Assembly: GCA_015062685.1 (NCBI GenBank)
Contig: SUUE01000009.1
Coordinates: forward strand, 1 to 64,000
Length of the DNA: 64,000 nt
Source of the DNA: Coriobacteriaceae bacterium
Lineage (GTDB): Bacteria; Actinomycetota; Coriobacteriia; Coriobacteriales; Eggerthellaceae
Direction: 5' to 3'
Shown piece by piece: positions 9,376-18,480 of this stretch. A program made the position numbers and the translations under genes. The notes under the pieces were generated by a model, which did not search any database, was not told where the DNA came from, and saw only the letters and a list, made by a program, of their open reading frames with translations. How positions within the stretch are numbered: position 1 is the first letter of the stretch; every line of letters begins with the position of its first letter.

Positions 9376-9450
9376 AGACATCCCCTTCCAATTGCGTACC
9401 ACCTCATTGTAGCAGCCTCGCGCGAAGCGATAGGGCGCCTTCGCCCCGCC

Positions 9451-10230
9451 CTAGAGCTTGCGGCCCACCACGACGGAAGCCAGGGACAGCACGATGGACG
9501 TCGCGAGCCACACGACGCCCATGCCCATCCAGAACGCCTCGGGCAGCGCGCAGATGAGCAGCGAGTCGTAGGGGAAGGTCCAGTTGCCCTGCTGGGCGAA
9601 GAACAGCTGGTGGAACGCCGTGAACAGGCCGTCGAAGTCGACGACCGCCCACGCACCGAACGCCGCCAGCGCCACGATGACGGCCAGCCCGGCGCCGAAG
9701 AGCACGATGCCCAAGCGGCGCCTGCTGCCCGTGATATGCGTGAACACGAGGCCCGCCACCGCGATGAGGCCGATGGCGATGAGCGCGGGGTACGCCGCCT
9801 CCGCGATGGCGTAGCAGTCGTTCAGGTGCGAGATGGTGGCCTGCGAGTAGCAGTACATCTCCGAGGCGTTGTCGAAAGCGGCCTTGTACTGCGAGACGTC
9901 CGCGGCGTCGCGCACCGACCCGAGCGACGGGAAGCCCGTGGGCACGGCACCGCCCGCTTCGGTCACCTTGGCCGAGAACTCCTCGTCCACGTCGTAGATG
10001 ACGCGGTAGAGCGCGAGTTCGTTGTGGGCGCCGAACGAGAAGTCGCGCGTGGCGTCCGCCACCTTCACGAGCTGGTTACGGTCGAACGGCGACACGTCAT
10101 CCTTCGAGAACACGCTCGAGAGCCCGTGGGTGACAGGCGGCATCGTGCAAGCCACGAACCCGAGCCCCACGAACGTGATGGCCAATGCGACGGAGGCGAT
10201 GACCGCGATTATCTTTCTGAATATATCCAT
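9451..10230 (-). CDS. TIGR01906/DUF1461-family integral membrane protein
   Basis: 259 residues with about five membrane segments (near residues 7-27, 135-155, 165-190 and 235-255, with an N-terminal signal-anchor). A long extracellular part carries FSFGAHNELALYR and RDAADV. The order of segments and the large loop after TM1 fit the DUF1461 family, whose function is unknown. It is a single gene, divergent from the phospholipase C-like gene. Confidence 0.75.
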   Translation of the reverse strand: MDIFRKIIAVIASVALAITFVGLGFVACTMPPVTHGLSSVFSKDDVSPFDRNQLVKVADATRDFSFGAHNELALYRVIYDVDEEFSAKVTEAGGAVPTGFPSLGSVRDAADVSQYKAAFDNASEMYCYSQATISHLNDCYAIAEAAYPALIAIGLIAVAGLVFTHITGSRRRLGIVLFGAGLAVIVALAAFGAWAVVDFDGLFTAFHQLFFAQQGNWTFPYDSLLICALPEAFWMGMGVVWLATSIVLSLASVVVGRKL

Positions 10231-10305
10231 GGCCCCGAATCATACCGCATCGCATTGGCGCGCGGTACAATCGGGGCAAGACGCTCGGTTGGCGAAAGGA
10301 CGAAC

Positions 10306-11259
10306 GTGCCTGCGATACTGACGCACTATCTGTTCGGCATCGAAGTGTATGACGAGCTCGAACTCGTCATAGGGGCTGGCCCGGAGGCGCGGGAAGCGTT
10401 TCTCCTGGGGAACCAGGGCCCCGACCCCCTGCTGTGCCTGAAGGCCCTGCCGCGCGCAGCCGCGTTCCGCGACATCGGGACGGTCATGCACGTCTCCCGC
10501 CCCGCGGCGCTGCTCGCGTCCTTGCACGAGCACCTGGTGGAAAGCGCGGAGGCCCAGGTGGATCGGGCGCTTCCCGCATTCGCATTGGGGTTCCTCTGCC
10601 ACTACCTGCTCGATTCGACCGTGCACCCGCTCGTCTACGCGCAGCAGAACGCCATCTGCGGCGAGGTCGTGCAGGGCTTGCCGGCGGAGCGGGCTGGGCG
10701 CATCGTGCACGCGCTCATCGAGACGGCGCTCGACGAGCACGCCCTTCGCGCGAAGCTCGGCGCGGAGGTCGGCGAGCTCGAACCGCACGCGGTGGCGCTG
10801 CCGAGCGGGGAACGGGAGCTGCGGGCCATCTCAGGCGCGTTCGGGCCCGCGGTGCATGACACCTACCGCATCGCCATGCCGCCTTCGGCTTTCGCGGCGA
10901 GCGTGCGCATGTACCGCGCGGCGCAGGCCGCCGTCGACTCGAGGCGAAACCGCCCCGCCCTTCCCAAGGATCTGGCGCAGGCGGCAGGTGGCGCCTACCT
11001 GCACTTCAGGGCGTTCGTGCACTCGGTAGCGCCGGGGAAGGCGGTCCCGTTCACCAACGAGGACCACGTGCCCTGGACGCACCCGTTCGTTCCCGGTGCC
11101 GTCGTGAGCGCGAGCTTCGACGAGCTCTACGCGCAGGCGTTCGCCGAAGCGCTCGACGTGCTGCCCGCTTTCGCGCAGAAAGAGTTCAGCGCCCCTGATT
11201 GCGGGGCGCTGGCCGGAAGCATTGATTTCTACGGCAAGCCCATCGGCGGCACAGCCTAG
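10306..11259 (+). CDS. Zinc-dependent phospholipase C-like family protein
   Basis: 317 residues from a GTG at 10306 preceded by GAAAGGA. The motifs LTHYLFG near the N-terminus, LGNQGPDPL and FLCHYLLDSTVHPLVY are typical of the zinc-dependent phospholipase C/S1-P1 nuclease fold. His residues in LTHY, CHY and VHP and the Asp in GPDP are candidate metal ligands. No signal peptide is seen, so it is probably cytoplasmic, unlike secreted phospholipases of the superfamily. The substrate is unknown. It is convergent with the ATP-grasp gene. Confidence 0.8.
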   Translation: MPAILTHYLFGIEVYDELELVIGAGPEAREAFLLGNQGPDPLLCLKALPRAAAFRDIGTVMHVSRPAALLASLHEHLVESAEAQVDRALPAFALGFLCHYLLDSTVHPLVYAQQNAICGEVVQGLPAERAGRIVHALIETALDEHALRAKLGAEVGELEPHAVALPSGERELRAISGAFGPAVHDTYRIAMPPSAFAASVRMYRAAQAAVDSRRNRPALPKDLAQAAGGAYLHFRAFVHSVAPGKAVPFTNEDHVPWTHPFVPGAVVSASFDELYAQAFAEALDVLPAFAQKEFSAPDCGALAGSIDFYGKPIGGTA

Positions 11260-11288
11260 GCGCGGCCGCGCGCGGGCGGGTTGCGGCC

Positions 11289-12674
11289 CTAGTTCACCGG
11301 CTTGCAGTCGACCCAGAGCACGGCGCTCGTGAGGTCGCCCATGGGCTGGCTGATGATGGGCTTGGGCCCGAGGCGCGCGAACACGCCCCCGAACTTTCCG
11401 TTGAACGAGTAGAGGCCCGGCATGTTGTTGTAGAACGCGGTCTCGCGCGGAATGTCGGCGTCATCGGCGACAAGCAGGTCGTTGCAGATGGGCAGCAGCT
11501 CGGTCTTGAACGGCGTCAGGTACGTCTGCACGAGGAACGGCGCGCCGGCCTTGCCGTTGCTGAAGCGGTCGACGATGCCTTCCCACTCTTCCTGCGACCA
11601 CATCTGGCCGGCGTACACGTCGTGCGCGCCGTACTGGTCGGTGGGCTTGATGATCCATGCGTCCTTGTTGGCGCGCACCTGCTCCAGGTCGATGTGCTCG
11701 CTGTCCAGGAACTTCGTCTGCGGCACGTACTCGTCCACCAGGCGCAGCTCCTCTTCCGTGAGCATCTCGCGCGTCTCGGGCCAGAACACGGCGTCGAAGA
11801 TCTGCTTGTCGTGCACGATGTGGCCGGCGAAGCTGCCGATGAGCGCCACTGCGCCGTCGCGCACGGCCGAGATCATGTCCTGGCTGTCGTCCCAGTTGTT
11901 CAGGATGTCGTTCGTGACCGAGCGGCGCCAGATGGCGTCGATCTTGCGGCCCTTCTTGTCGCGCAGCTCGCGCTTGGCGGCGTCGTACGTGAGGTCGCGC
12001 ACGTCCTCGACCAGGCACGGGTAGCCGTGCTCGCCGAAGTAGCGCGCGTACACGCGGAACTCGTCCACGACGGCGTTCTCCATGAAGTCGACGATGGCGA
12101 ACGTGGGGTGCTCCACCTTGTTCTCGAACGTGTCGTAGATGCGGATGAACTCCTCCACCCACGGGTTGAACAGGTCGCTCGTCTGCAGGTCGTGACGGCG
12201 CGCGAACTCCTGCATCGTGGCGCTGGGCGCGAGCGAGATGTTCAGCTCGCGGTCCTCGTTCATGCCCGACGAGCCGTCGGCGTTCCATTCGCAGAAGCCG
12301 CCCGCCAGCGTGTCCTCGTTGAGGAACACGTCGAAGCGCGCGAACGGCAGCAGCGCGTCGTAGCGCTGCGGGATCAGGATGAGCTCGCGCAGGCGCTCGT
12401 CGTAGTCGAAGAGATCGCGGTAGGACGGGTCGTCCAGGTAGCGGCGCATGACCTTCTCGCAGATGCGGTGCGACGTCTCGGCGAGCCACTTCATCATGTC
12501 GTAGGTTTCCTGGTCGAACAGGCGCGGCACGAACGACGATTCGGCTTGGATGTAGTGCACGAGCGCCGTCGAGTTCTCCATGTATGCGAAAGCGTTCTCG
12601 CGGCCGGGCACGTCGCCGTCGAGCGATGCCATGATGTCCAGGTATTCCCGCGTGTAGTCGGCGTTCTTGGTCAT
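11289..12674 (-). CDS. ATP-grasp protein related to glutathionylspermidine synthase
   Basis: 461 residues from the ATG at 12674, with AGAAGGGA upstream. The region from about residue 270 onward shows an ATP-grasp pattern: DAIWRRSVTND, AWIIKPTDQYGAHDVYAG and PFLVQTYLTPFKTELLP. This resembles the C-terminal amide ligase half of glutathionylspermidine synthase and circularly permuted ATP-grasp enzymes. Such enzymes join a carboxylate to an amine with ATP. No amidase domain is attached. The true substrates are unknown. It is divergent from the acidic repeat protein, with about 145 bases between start codons. Confidence 0.7.
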   Translation of the reverse strand: MTKNADYTREYLDIMASLDGDVPGRENAFAYMENSTALVHYIQAESSFVPRLFDQETYDMMKWLAETSHRICEKVMRRYLDDPSYRDLFDYDERLRELILIPQRYDALLPFARFDVFLNEDTLAGGFCEWNADGSSGMNEDRELNISLAPSATMQEFARRHDLQTSDLFNPWVEEFIRIYDTFENKVEHPTFAIVDFMENAVVDEFRVYARYFGEHGYPCLVEDVRDLTYDAAKRELRDKKGRKIDAIWRRSVTNDILNNWDDSQDMISAVRDGAVALIGSFAGHIVHDKQIFDAVFWPETREMLTEEELRLVDEYVPQTKFLDSEHIDLEQVRANKDAWIIKPTDQYGAHDVYAGQMWSQEEWEGIVDRFSNGKAGAPFLVQTYLTPFKTELLPICNDLLVADDADIPRETAFYNNMPGLYSFNGKFGGVFARLGPKPIISQPMGDLTSAVLWVDCKPVN

Positions 12675-12819
12675 GATCGTTAGTCCCTTCTGTAAGCTTT
12701 GGGAAAGTGTAGCAAATCGGGCAGCGGAATGATTGCTCGGCGCTTTGCAATCTGGGGGCTGAAGGTTTAGGGTAAACTGCAATTCTGTGACCGATGGAGC
12801 TGCTTATTGGAGGACGAGG

Positions 12820-13968
12820 ATGTGGCTTGGTAGAGATGCCGTTCGCTTGGATCGGCTGCTTGGGTTCATCTGCGAAAACACCAGCCCGAACGACTCCCTG
12901 CGCATAACCTCGTCGATCGGCCCGATCCTCACGGCGGAAACGGGCGACATCTCCTTCAAGCGTCCCTCTTTCTGGCGCCGCCGCGAGTCCGCGCTCATGC
13001 TGTTCCGCAGCGAGAAGAGGCGCAGCAAGCCCTTCGAGCCGCGCCAGCTCATCGAGGCCATCAAGGATTTTGCGAAGAGCTCCAACGAGGGCGAAGTGGT
13101 CGTGAAGATCCAGATGAACGGGAAGCTCCACCAGCTGCAGGGCGACATCAAGATGGAGCCCGTGGAGGGCGAGGACGGCACGTTCTTCCTGTCCGCCTCG
13201 ACGGTGATCACTCAGGTCTTCGAGGAGCCGGGCATTTTCGAGATGGGCAGCCGCCCCTCGCTCGATTTTGCCGTGCGGCCGCAAGAGCCCGCCGCCGAGG
13301 AAGATGCGAACGACTTCGAGGACCGGATCCTGGAGATCGACGAGATCGAGGAAGCGGACGCGGGCCTCGACGCATGGGCGAGCTCCTGGGCGGAGGAATG
13401 GGACGAGGCGCCCGAGGGCGAGGACGCGAGCGATGAGGCTGACGAGCCCGAGCCCGAGGAAGGCGACGAGCCCGAGGAAGGCGACGAGCCCGAGGAAGGC
13501 GACGAGCCTGAGGACGGGGACGAGACCGAGGACGAGGGCGAAGCCGCATCCGAAGAAGGCGACGAGCCCGATGCCGAAGACGACGGCGAGCCCGAAGATG
13601 GCGAAGATTCCGAAGACGAGGGAGAGACTGAGGACGAACCCGACGAGGATTCCCACGATGACGGCGATTCCGGCGAGGAGCCGGAAGAAGACGCCGAGCA
13701 GGAAGGCGAAGACGACGGCCCCGCCCCCGATGACGACGCCGACGATTCCGAGCTTGAGGACGAAGCCGAGGACGCGCCCGAAGACGCCGAGCCGGAAGAA
13801 GACCCCGAGCAGGATAACGACGCCGACGATGCCGAGCCGGAAGAGGACTCCGAGCCAGACGACGATACGGACGGCGAAGAAGACGATGAGATCATCAGCG
13901 AAGATGACAACGCCTCCGGCGAAGACGACGAAGCGGCGGATTCCCATGAAAAGCATGCCGCGAAATAG
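12820..13968 (+). CDS. Protein with a long acidic repeat tail, function unknown
   Basis: 382 residues from the ATG at 12820, six bases after GGAGG. The N-terminal 150 or so residues form an ordinary domain with basic patches (RRRESALMLFRSEKRR) and are not recognised. From about residue 175 the chain is almost entirely Asp, Glu, Pro, Gly and Ser, with repeats of EEGDEPE and later EPEEDxEx. Net charge is extremely negative. There is no signal peptide or membrane segment, so it should be cytosolic. Acidic tails of this sort can bind basic proteins, metals or nucleic-acid-binding partners, but nothing here proves that. Confidence 0.75.
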   Translation: MWLGRDAVRLDRLLGFICENTSPNDSLRITSSIGPILTAETGDISFKRPSFWRRRESALMLFRSEKRRSKPFEPRQLIEAIKDFAKSSNEGEVVVKIQMNGKLHQLQGDIKMEPVEGEDGTFFLSASTVITQVFEEPGIFEMGSRPSLDFAVRPQEPAAEEDANDFEDRILEIDEIEEADAGLDAWASSWAEEWDEAPEGEDASDEADEPEPEEGDEPEEGDEPEEGDEPEDGDETEDEGEAASEEGDEPDAEDDGEPEDGEDSEDEGETEDEPDEDSHDDGDSGEEPEEDAEQEGEDDGPAPDDDADDSELEDEAEDAPEDAEPEEDPEQDNDADDAEPEEDSEPDDDTDGEEDDEIISEDDNASGEDDEAADSHEKHAAK

Positions 13969-14029
13969 AGCTACGGAGCAATAGCCGCCCGAAGCGCTGC
14001 GACCGCATACGCATCAGTCGTCTAATCAA

Positions 14030-14226
14030 TGAAAACCGCCTGATTCTCGCCAGGTTGCCATATAAGCTGGCAAGAATAGCGAGGTTTTCACGGCTTCTAA
14101 CCACGAATTAGCCCGCCGGGCATGCGTTTCCCCAGGTCACAAGAAACTTTACCGGAGTTAACCAGTGAAAACCTCCCCATTCTTGCCAAAACCCCATCGA
14201 CCTGGCAAGAATGGAGAGGTTTTCAC
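14030..14226. repeat. Two-hairpin repeat unit, copy 1 (197 bp)
   Basis: The 363-bp gap between genes is mostly filled by two inverted repeats, 14030-14091 and 14165-14226, separated by 73 bases. The second has 24-base arms of the form GTGAAAACCTCyCCATTCTT / reverse complement with one mismatch. The linker contains CGTTTCCCCAGGTCAC exactly 40 bases before the second hairpin. The same arrangement recurs at 39444-39641. No open reading frame is seen within it. Confidence 0.85.
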
Positions 14227-14331
14227 GGGCCTTCCCATGGGAGCTGATTACCCGAGGGCGCATCATCGCGGCGGAACATCATTTACAATTCGATTGCCCT
14301 GACTTTACCTTTAACTTGAGGAGATGCAGCT

Positions 14332-15168
14332 TTGAGACCCGGCTCGATGCCGTCCACAACCTCCAATGCCGCAATGCGCAAGCCGCTCGTTGCGGGCATT
14401 GGCGTGGCGGTAGGCATCGGCATCGCCGCGGCGGCGGCATGGGCATGGCGCCGCTACGGGCCGGCGACGTATGTGCGCGAGCGCACCATGTTCGGCCGGA
14501 CGCGCATATACGAAGTGGCCGACGACGCGGGCAGCCCCGTGAGGTTGCTCGAGGTGGGAGGCATCGTGCAATCGGGCACGTACACCGACGAGCGCTATGC
14601 GGAGCTCGTGTTCGAATACCTCAAGGCCTACGACACGCTCTTCGATCGCGGCGTGCCCATCGAGCGCGTCTGCGTGCTCGGGTGCGGCGGCTACGATTAC
14701 CCCGAGCACCTCATAGCGCACCACGAGCCCGTCGTCGTCGACGCCGTGGAAATCGACCCTGCCATCACGTCCATCGCGCGGCGCTACTTCTTCCTCGACC
14801 GCGTCATCGAGGAATACGAAACCGAGGAAACCGGGCGCCTCAACCTCATCTGCGCCGACGCCCTCGAGCACCTCGAGGCGCAGGGCCTCCCCTACGACGC
14901 CATCGTGAACGACACGTTCGACGCCGGCGCTCCGCCCGAGCACCTGACCACCGAGCGGTTCGCGCGGGCGGTGCACAACCGTCTGAACCCGGGCGGCCTG
15001 TACCTGACGAACATCGTCAGCGCCGTCGAGGGGCCGGATGCCGCCTTCCTCGAGCAGCAGGTTGCCATGCTCGGGCGGATCTTCGCCTCGGTCGACGTCC
15101 TGCCCTGCTCCGCCGACGCCCTCACGTTGCCGGACAACGTGATAGTCGTTGCGCAGAAGGGATTGTAG
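14332..15168 (+). CDS. Spermidine-synthase-like (class I SAM-fold) protein with N-terminal membrane anchor
   Basis: 278 residues from a TTG at 14332, eight bases after GAGGAG; an ATG at 14347 is possible. A hydrophobic segment near residues 18-38 suggests a membrane anchor. The rest has the Rossmann core of spermidine synthases: VCVLGCGGYDYPEH (motif I), VDAVEIDPAI (acidic motif II), LICADALEHL and YDAIVNDTFDAG. The usual polyamine-site residues are only partly recognisable, so it may be an aminopropyltransferase, a methyltransferase or a non-enzymatic relative. The stop codon TAG is formed by a REP-like element. Confidence 0.75.
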   Translation: MRPGSMPSTTSNAAMRKPLVAGIGVAVGIGIAAAAAWAWRRYGPATYVRERTMFGRTRIYEVADDAGSPVRLLEVGGIVQSGTYTDERYAELVFEYLKAYDTLFDRGVPIERVCVLGCGGYDYPEHLIAHHEPVVVDAVEIDPAITSIARRYFFLDRVIEEYETEETGRLNLICADALEHLEAQGLPYDAIVNDTFDAGAPPEHLTTERFARAVHNRLNPGGLYLTNIVSAVEGPDAAFLEQQVAMLGRIFASVDVLPCSADALTLPDNVIVVAQKGL

Positions 15169-15241
15169 GGGCGTCTCGCCTTGCCGCGCACCCGGGCGGG
15201 TTTTCCCGCCGCTAGATCGGACGCGCGGAGCGCGCCCCTAC
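15165..15241. repeat. REP-like pair overlapping a stop codon
   Basis: Begins GTAGGGGCG and ends CGCGCGGAGCGCGCCCCTAC. An inner perfect hairpin GGCGGG TTTT CCCGCC lies at 15195-15210. The TAG at 15166-15168 is the stop codon of the upstream gene. Confidence 0.8.
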
Positions 15242-15364
15242 AGGGTTATCCCGCTCGGGTGCATGGAATGCCCCTTCCCCGCCGTACGTGCAACTACGCC
15301 CCATGGCATATAATTAATGGCGAGAAGGGTCCCCGTTTTTTCGGCTCGCCGAACGGAGGGAAAC

Positions 15365-15874
15365 ATGAAGAACACCCCACAGGCAGTGCGCGAGGCAATT
15401 GCCATCGCGCTCATGGTAGCCGCGGTCACCGCGACGGCAGCGGCGCTGCTCCAGCAACCGCTGTTCATCCCCGGCGGGTTCGTGCTGTTCCTGATCTTCT
15501 ACGTATGGCGCATTCACCCGCAGATCAAAGCTGCTTACCAGGAAGAAGCCGAGGAGGAATACCGGAAGAAGTACGCCGACGACGAGACGTACCAACCGAT
15601 CCTCGACCGCTTCCAATCGGGCCATAACGAGGACGCGTTCTTCGAGGAGTACGCCCTCTGGAAGCAGGGGCCTCACGACAACGAGGTGCGCCTGCGCTTC
15701 CTACAGCAGGCCGTGCTCGACCTCATCGATGCGAAGTGCATCTACCGCGTCGAGGAGCTGCTTTCCGACATGGAGGGGCTCGCGGCGGCGGAAGGCCTCG
15801 AGGAGCGCTTCAAGGCGTTCCGCGCGCAATGCGACGGGCGCATCGCCGAAATCGCGAGCCAGCGCCTGGCGTAA
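15365..15874 (+). CDS. Small membrane-associated protein, unknown
   Basis: 169 residues from the ATG at 15365, with GGAGGGAAAC directly upstream. Two hydrophobic segments (about residues 11-28 and 33-50) form a hairpin in the membrane. They are followed by a charged, probably helical cytosolic part rich in Glu, Lys and Arg (EEAEEEYRKKYADDE). No family was recognised. It stands alone between repeat-containing gaps. Confidence 0.7.
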   Translation: MKNTPQAVREAIAIALMVAAVTATAAALLQQPLFIPGGFVLFLIFYVWRIHPQIKAAYQEEAEEEYRKKYADDETYQPILDRFQSGHNEDAFFEEYALWKQGPHDNEVRLRFLQQAVLDLIDAKCIYRVEELLSDMEGLAAAEGLEERFKAFRAQCDGRIAEIASQRLA

Positions 15875-15975
15875 CGCAGCAATCAGTTTCCTCAACATCC
15901 TGCCATGATCGCCTTCCGCGCCTCGCGGATAGATGCGGGCGTAGCGAGGTCAAGCCAAAGGAGCTGAGAGATCCA

Positions 15976-16079
15976 CTTTCCCGCCTGGTCTTGGCGGGAA
16001 AGCTAGCTCGAAGCGACGACGCGGCGAGCGAAGCCCGCGCGCCAACCGGCCGGGACGGGCGCTCGGGGAGCGCCCCTAC
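15976..16079. repeat. Hairpin and REP-like element in a 232-bp gap
   Basis: A perfect 10-base stem CTTTCCCGCC / GGCGGGAAAG (15976-16002) may end transcription from either side. A REP-like hairpin of the common type (GGGCGCTC / GAGCGCCC then CTAC) lies at 16057-16079. Nothing else was seen in this gap. Confidence 0.75.
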
Positions 16080-16106
16080 GGGCGTAATGCCAACAAGCCT
16101 TGGTTG

Positions 16107-17231
16107 TTACGAATTCGCCCGATTACGTTGGGGACAGGGAACGCCGGGGGCCTTCTGGCAGGAACCGCAGGCGATGCAGGCGCTCGGCCGGTCGTCGCCC
16201 GATTGCCAGCGGCTGATCAGCCCGGGTTCGCAGATGAGCGGGCGGCTCATGCCCACGCCCGCGATGCCGTCGTTTGACAGATGGCGCTCGACAACCGCCC
16301 TGTCGCGCCAGCCGCCGGTCACGATCACGGGCACCTCGAGCGCGCGGGCGACCCGCGCGCCGAACTGCGCGAAGTAGGGCTCCCCCGCTTCGGCGCGCAG
16401 CGTGGCGGCATGCCAGTCGCCGCTCACGTCGATGCAGCTCGTGCCCGCTTCCACAAGCCACGCGCACACTTGCGCGCTCTCGTCCTCGCCGAGACCGCCG
16501 CCTGCGCCCTCTGGGTCGTCGGCCGTATCGCAGCTGTTCACCTTCGCGAAAACCGGGTAGCCCTCGCCCACCGCCGCGCGGACCGCCGCCACGCATTCGC
16601 ACGCCAAGCGCGCGCGGTTGCGCAGGCTGCCGCCGTATTCGTCGATGCGCTCGTTGAAGCGTGCGCTGAGAAACTGCGAGAGCAGGTAACCGTGCGCGAC
16701 GTGCACCTCGACGCCGTCGAAGCCGCACGCGCGTGCACGCGCGGCCGCATCGCCGAAGCTACGCGCCAGCTGGGCGAGCTCTTCTGCGGACGCCTCGCGC
16801 GGAACCAGGTGGGTCTTGGGGTTCTCGACGGCCGAAGCGCCCAGGATGTCGACGTTGGGGCCATCGCCCGGGCGCGCGATGCGGCGGGCGTCGTCGGGGG
16901 CGAGCTTGCTCTTCGACCCCCCATAGACCAGCTGCAGGACGATAGCGGCGCCCTGCGCGTGAACCGCCTCCACCAAACCCCGGTATTCCCCGAGGAAGGA
17001 ATCGTCGTAGATGCCGAGCGCGCCCTCGGAGGGCTTGCCGCCGGGCGCGACGTACGCGTAGCCAGTGATGATCGTGCCCACGCCCCCTGCCGCGAGCTCC
17101 TCGTAGAGCGCGCGCAATTGCGGCGTCGGGACGCCGTCGCGCGTCGCGAGCGACTCCGCCGTTGCCGAGCGGATCGCGCGGTTGCGCGCAACGAGCACCC
17201 CGATGCACAGTTCGTCGTAGAGCGAGGGCAC
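16107..17231 (-). CDS. NADH:flavin oxidoreductase, old yellow enzyme family
   Basis: 374 residues from a GTG at 17231 with TAGGAAC upstream, nine bases after the telA stop, so probably co-transcribed with telA. The TIM-barrel FMN-binding pattern is clear: LQLVYGGSKS, DGVEVHVAHGYLLSQFLS with NERIDEYGG (substrate-binding region), and IVTGGWRD followed by GVGMSRPL (phosphate site). The C-terminus ends in CIACGSCQ and a later Cys, a shortened version of the iron-sulfur motif found in larger 2,4-dienoyl-CoA reductase-type members, but without the extra domains. It should reduce activated alkenes with FMN. The natural substrate is unknown. Confidence 0.88.
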   Translation of the reverse strand: MPSLYDELCIGVLVARNRAIRSATAESLATRDGVPTPQLRALYEELAAGGVGTIITGYAYVAPGGKPSEGALGIYDDSFLGEYRGLVEAVHAQGAAIVLQLVYGGSKSKLAPDDARRIARPGDGPNVDILGASAVENPKTHLVPREASAEELAQLARSFGDAAARARACGFDGVEVHVAHGYLLSQFLSARFNERIDEYGGSLRNRARLACECVAAVRAAVGEGYPVFAKVNSCDTADDPEGAGGGLGEDESAQVCAWLVEAGTSCIDVSGDWHAATLRAEAGEPYFAQFGARVARALEVPVIVTGGWRDRAVVERHLSNDGIAGVGMSRPLICEPGLISRWQSGDDRPSACIACGSCQKAPGVPCPQRNRANS

Positions 17232-17240
17232 AGGGAGTTC

Positions 17241-18401
17241 CTACTTCTGCTCGGCCGCCTCCGGCAGCGCGCCGGTGGTGCGGTCGATCTTCTGGAGGTA
17301 CTGCTCGCCCGCGTCGGCCATCTCCTGGAACTCGGCGATGGTCTGGCGGATGCGCGGCAGAGCCTCCTGCTTGTAGGTGCTGATGTCCTCGAGCGCCTGG
17401 ATGGTGTCGGCGAACGACTGCTTGAGCGTGTCGGCCGAAATGTTGGCCTCCGACGCCTTCTGCTGGATCTCGGCACCCTGCTCCTTGAGCATGCGCGACG
17501 TGGCAGAGATCATGTTGTTGGTGGTCTCGTTGAGCGCCGTCACCTTGTCGAGCACGATGCGCTGGTTGTACAGCGCGCCCGCCACCGTCACGGCCACGCG
17601 CAGCGCGGACACGGTCACGTTCTCCGCGCGGTCGACGGCGCGGATGAGCTCGAGGTTGTTGCGGCGGATGACGTTCATGGCCACGATGCCCTGCTGGTTC
17701 ACAACGAGCAGCTGCTGGAAGTCGGTGATCTTCTGGCGCAGCGGGAACAGGATCTCCTCTTCCACGAACTTGACCTTCTCGGGGTCGGTGTCGGGGTTGA
17801 CGCGCGCCTGCTCGATGGCGTTCGTCAGGTAGCTGTCCAGGTCGGTCGCCATGGCGATCTGCTGGTTGAGCTGCTTGGTCAGGTCGCGCATCGTGTTCTC
17901 TTCGAGCTCGAGCGTCGTGTTGTCGTTCTTGAGGGACGTGCGGCCCTTCTCGAGCGACTTCACGATGTCGGCGATCTCCGCGTCGGCATTCTTGTAGCGC
18001 TCGAAGTAGCGGCGCACCGGGTTGAACAGCTTGCCGAGCGGGCCCGTCTTGGCGAAGTCGATGCCCGACGGGTCGAGGTCGCGCATCTGGATGGCCAGGT
18101 CCTCGAGGCCCTTGGCCACTTCGCCCTGCTCGCCGCCGCTCTTGGACAGCTGGCCCATGCTGCGCGAGAGCATCTCGTTTTTCGTGGACGACTTGCGCAC
18201 GATGTCGGTGCCCATGTCCTCGATGGCCTTGGTCACCTCGCGGCGCTCGACGATGGAATCGAGGTCGACCGCCATGATCTGCGCGCCCTTCTCGGCGGCG
18301 GCGCTGTCGATCACCTCGGCATGGGCCTCGGGAACGGCGAGCTCCTCTTCTACGATCTCCTTGGTTTCATCCAGATCGGGTACGGTCAGATCGAATGCCA
18401 T
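17241..18401 (-). CDS. Toxic anion resistance protein, TelA family
   Basis: 386 residues from the ATG at 18401, with AAGGGAGAG upstream. The whole chain is helical and charged with long coiled-coil-like segments. It matches the TelA/KlaA family: an N-terminal DLTVPDLDETKEI, a central NPVRRYFERYKNADAEI and the C-terminal QSFADTIQALEDI with RRTIAEF-like helices. Family members are linked to tellurite and nisin or cell-envelope stress resistance by an unknown mechanism. It is first in a two-gene unit with the flavin oxidoreductase. Its promoter lies at 18451-18480. Confidence 0.88.
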   Translation of the reverse strand: MAFDLTVPDLDETKEIVEEELAVPEAHAEVIDSAAAEKGAQIMAVDLDSIVERREVTKAIEDMGTDIVRKSSTKNEMLSRSMGQLSKSGGEQGEVAKGLEDLAIQMRDLDPSGIDFAKTGPLGKLFNPVRRYFERYKNADAEIADIVKSLEKGRTSLKNDNTTLELEENTMRDLTKQLNQQIAMATDLDSYLTNAIEQARVNPDTDPEKVKFVEEEILFPLRQKITDFQQLLVVNQQGIVAMNVIRRNNLELIRAVDRAENVTVSALRVAVTVAGALYNQRIVLDKVTALNETTNNMISATSRMLKEQGAEIQQKASEANISADTLKQSFADTIQALEDISTYKQEALPRIRQTIAEFQEMADAGEQYLQKIDRTTGALPEAAEQK

Positions 18402-18450
18402 GACGGCTCTCCCTTCTACGTGGGCCATGCATGCGTATATGCCTCGGTTC

Positions 18451-18480
18451 ACTATAGCATTTCAGGTGAATTGGAGTCAG
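18451..18480 (-). promoter_or_regulatory. Probable sigma-70 promoter of telA
   Basis: On the minus strand the -10 hexamer is TATAGT (18456-18451) and the -35 is CTGACT (18480-18475), separated by 18 bases, about 50 bases before the telA start. The -35 and spacer belong to the 35-bp repeat that is copied twice upstream. Confidence 0.6.

Noticed and set aside
11461-13956. An 831-codon minus-strand frame across the ATP-grasp gene and the acidic repeat gene
   Set aside because: It is the complement of acidic codons giving Val/Leu/Phe/Gly runs and then an Arg-rich shadow; no protein family features.
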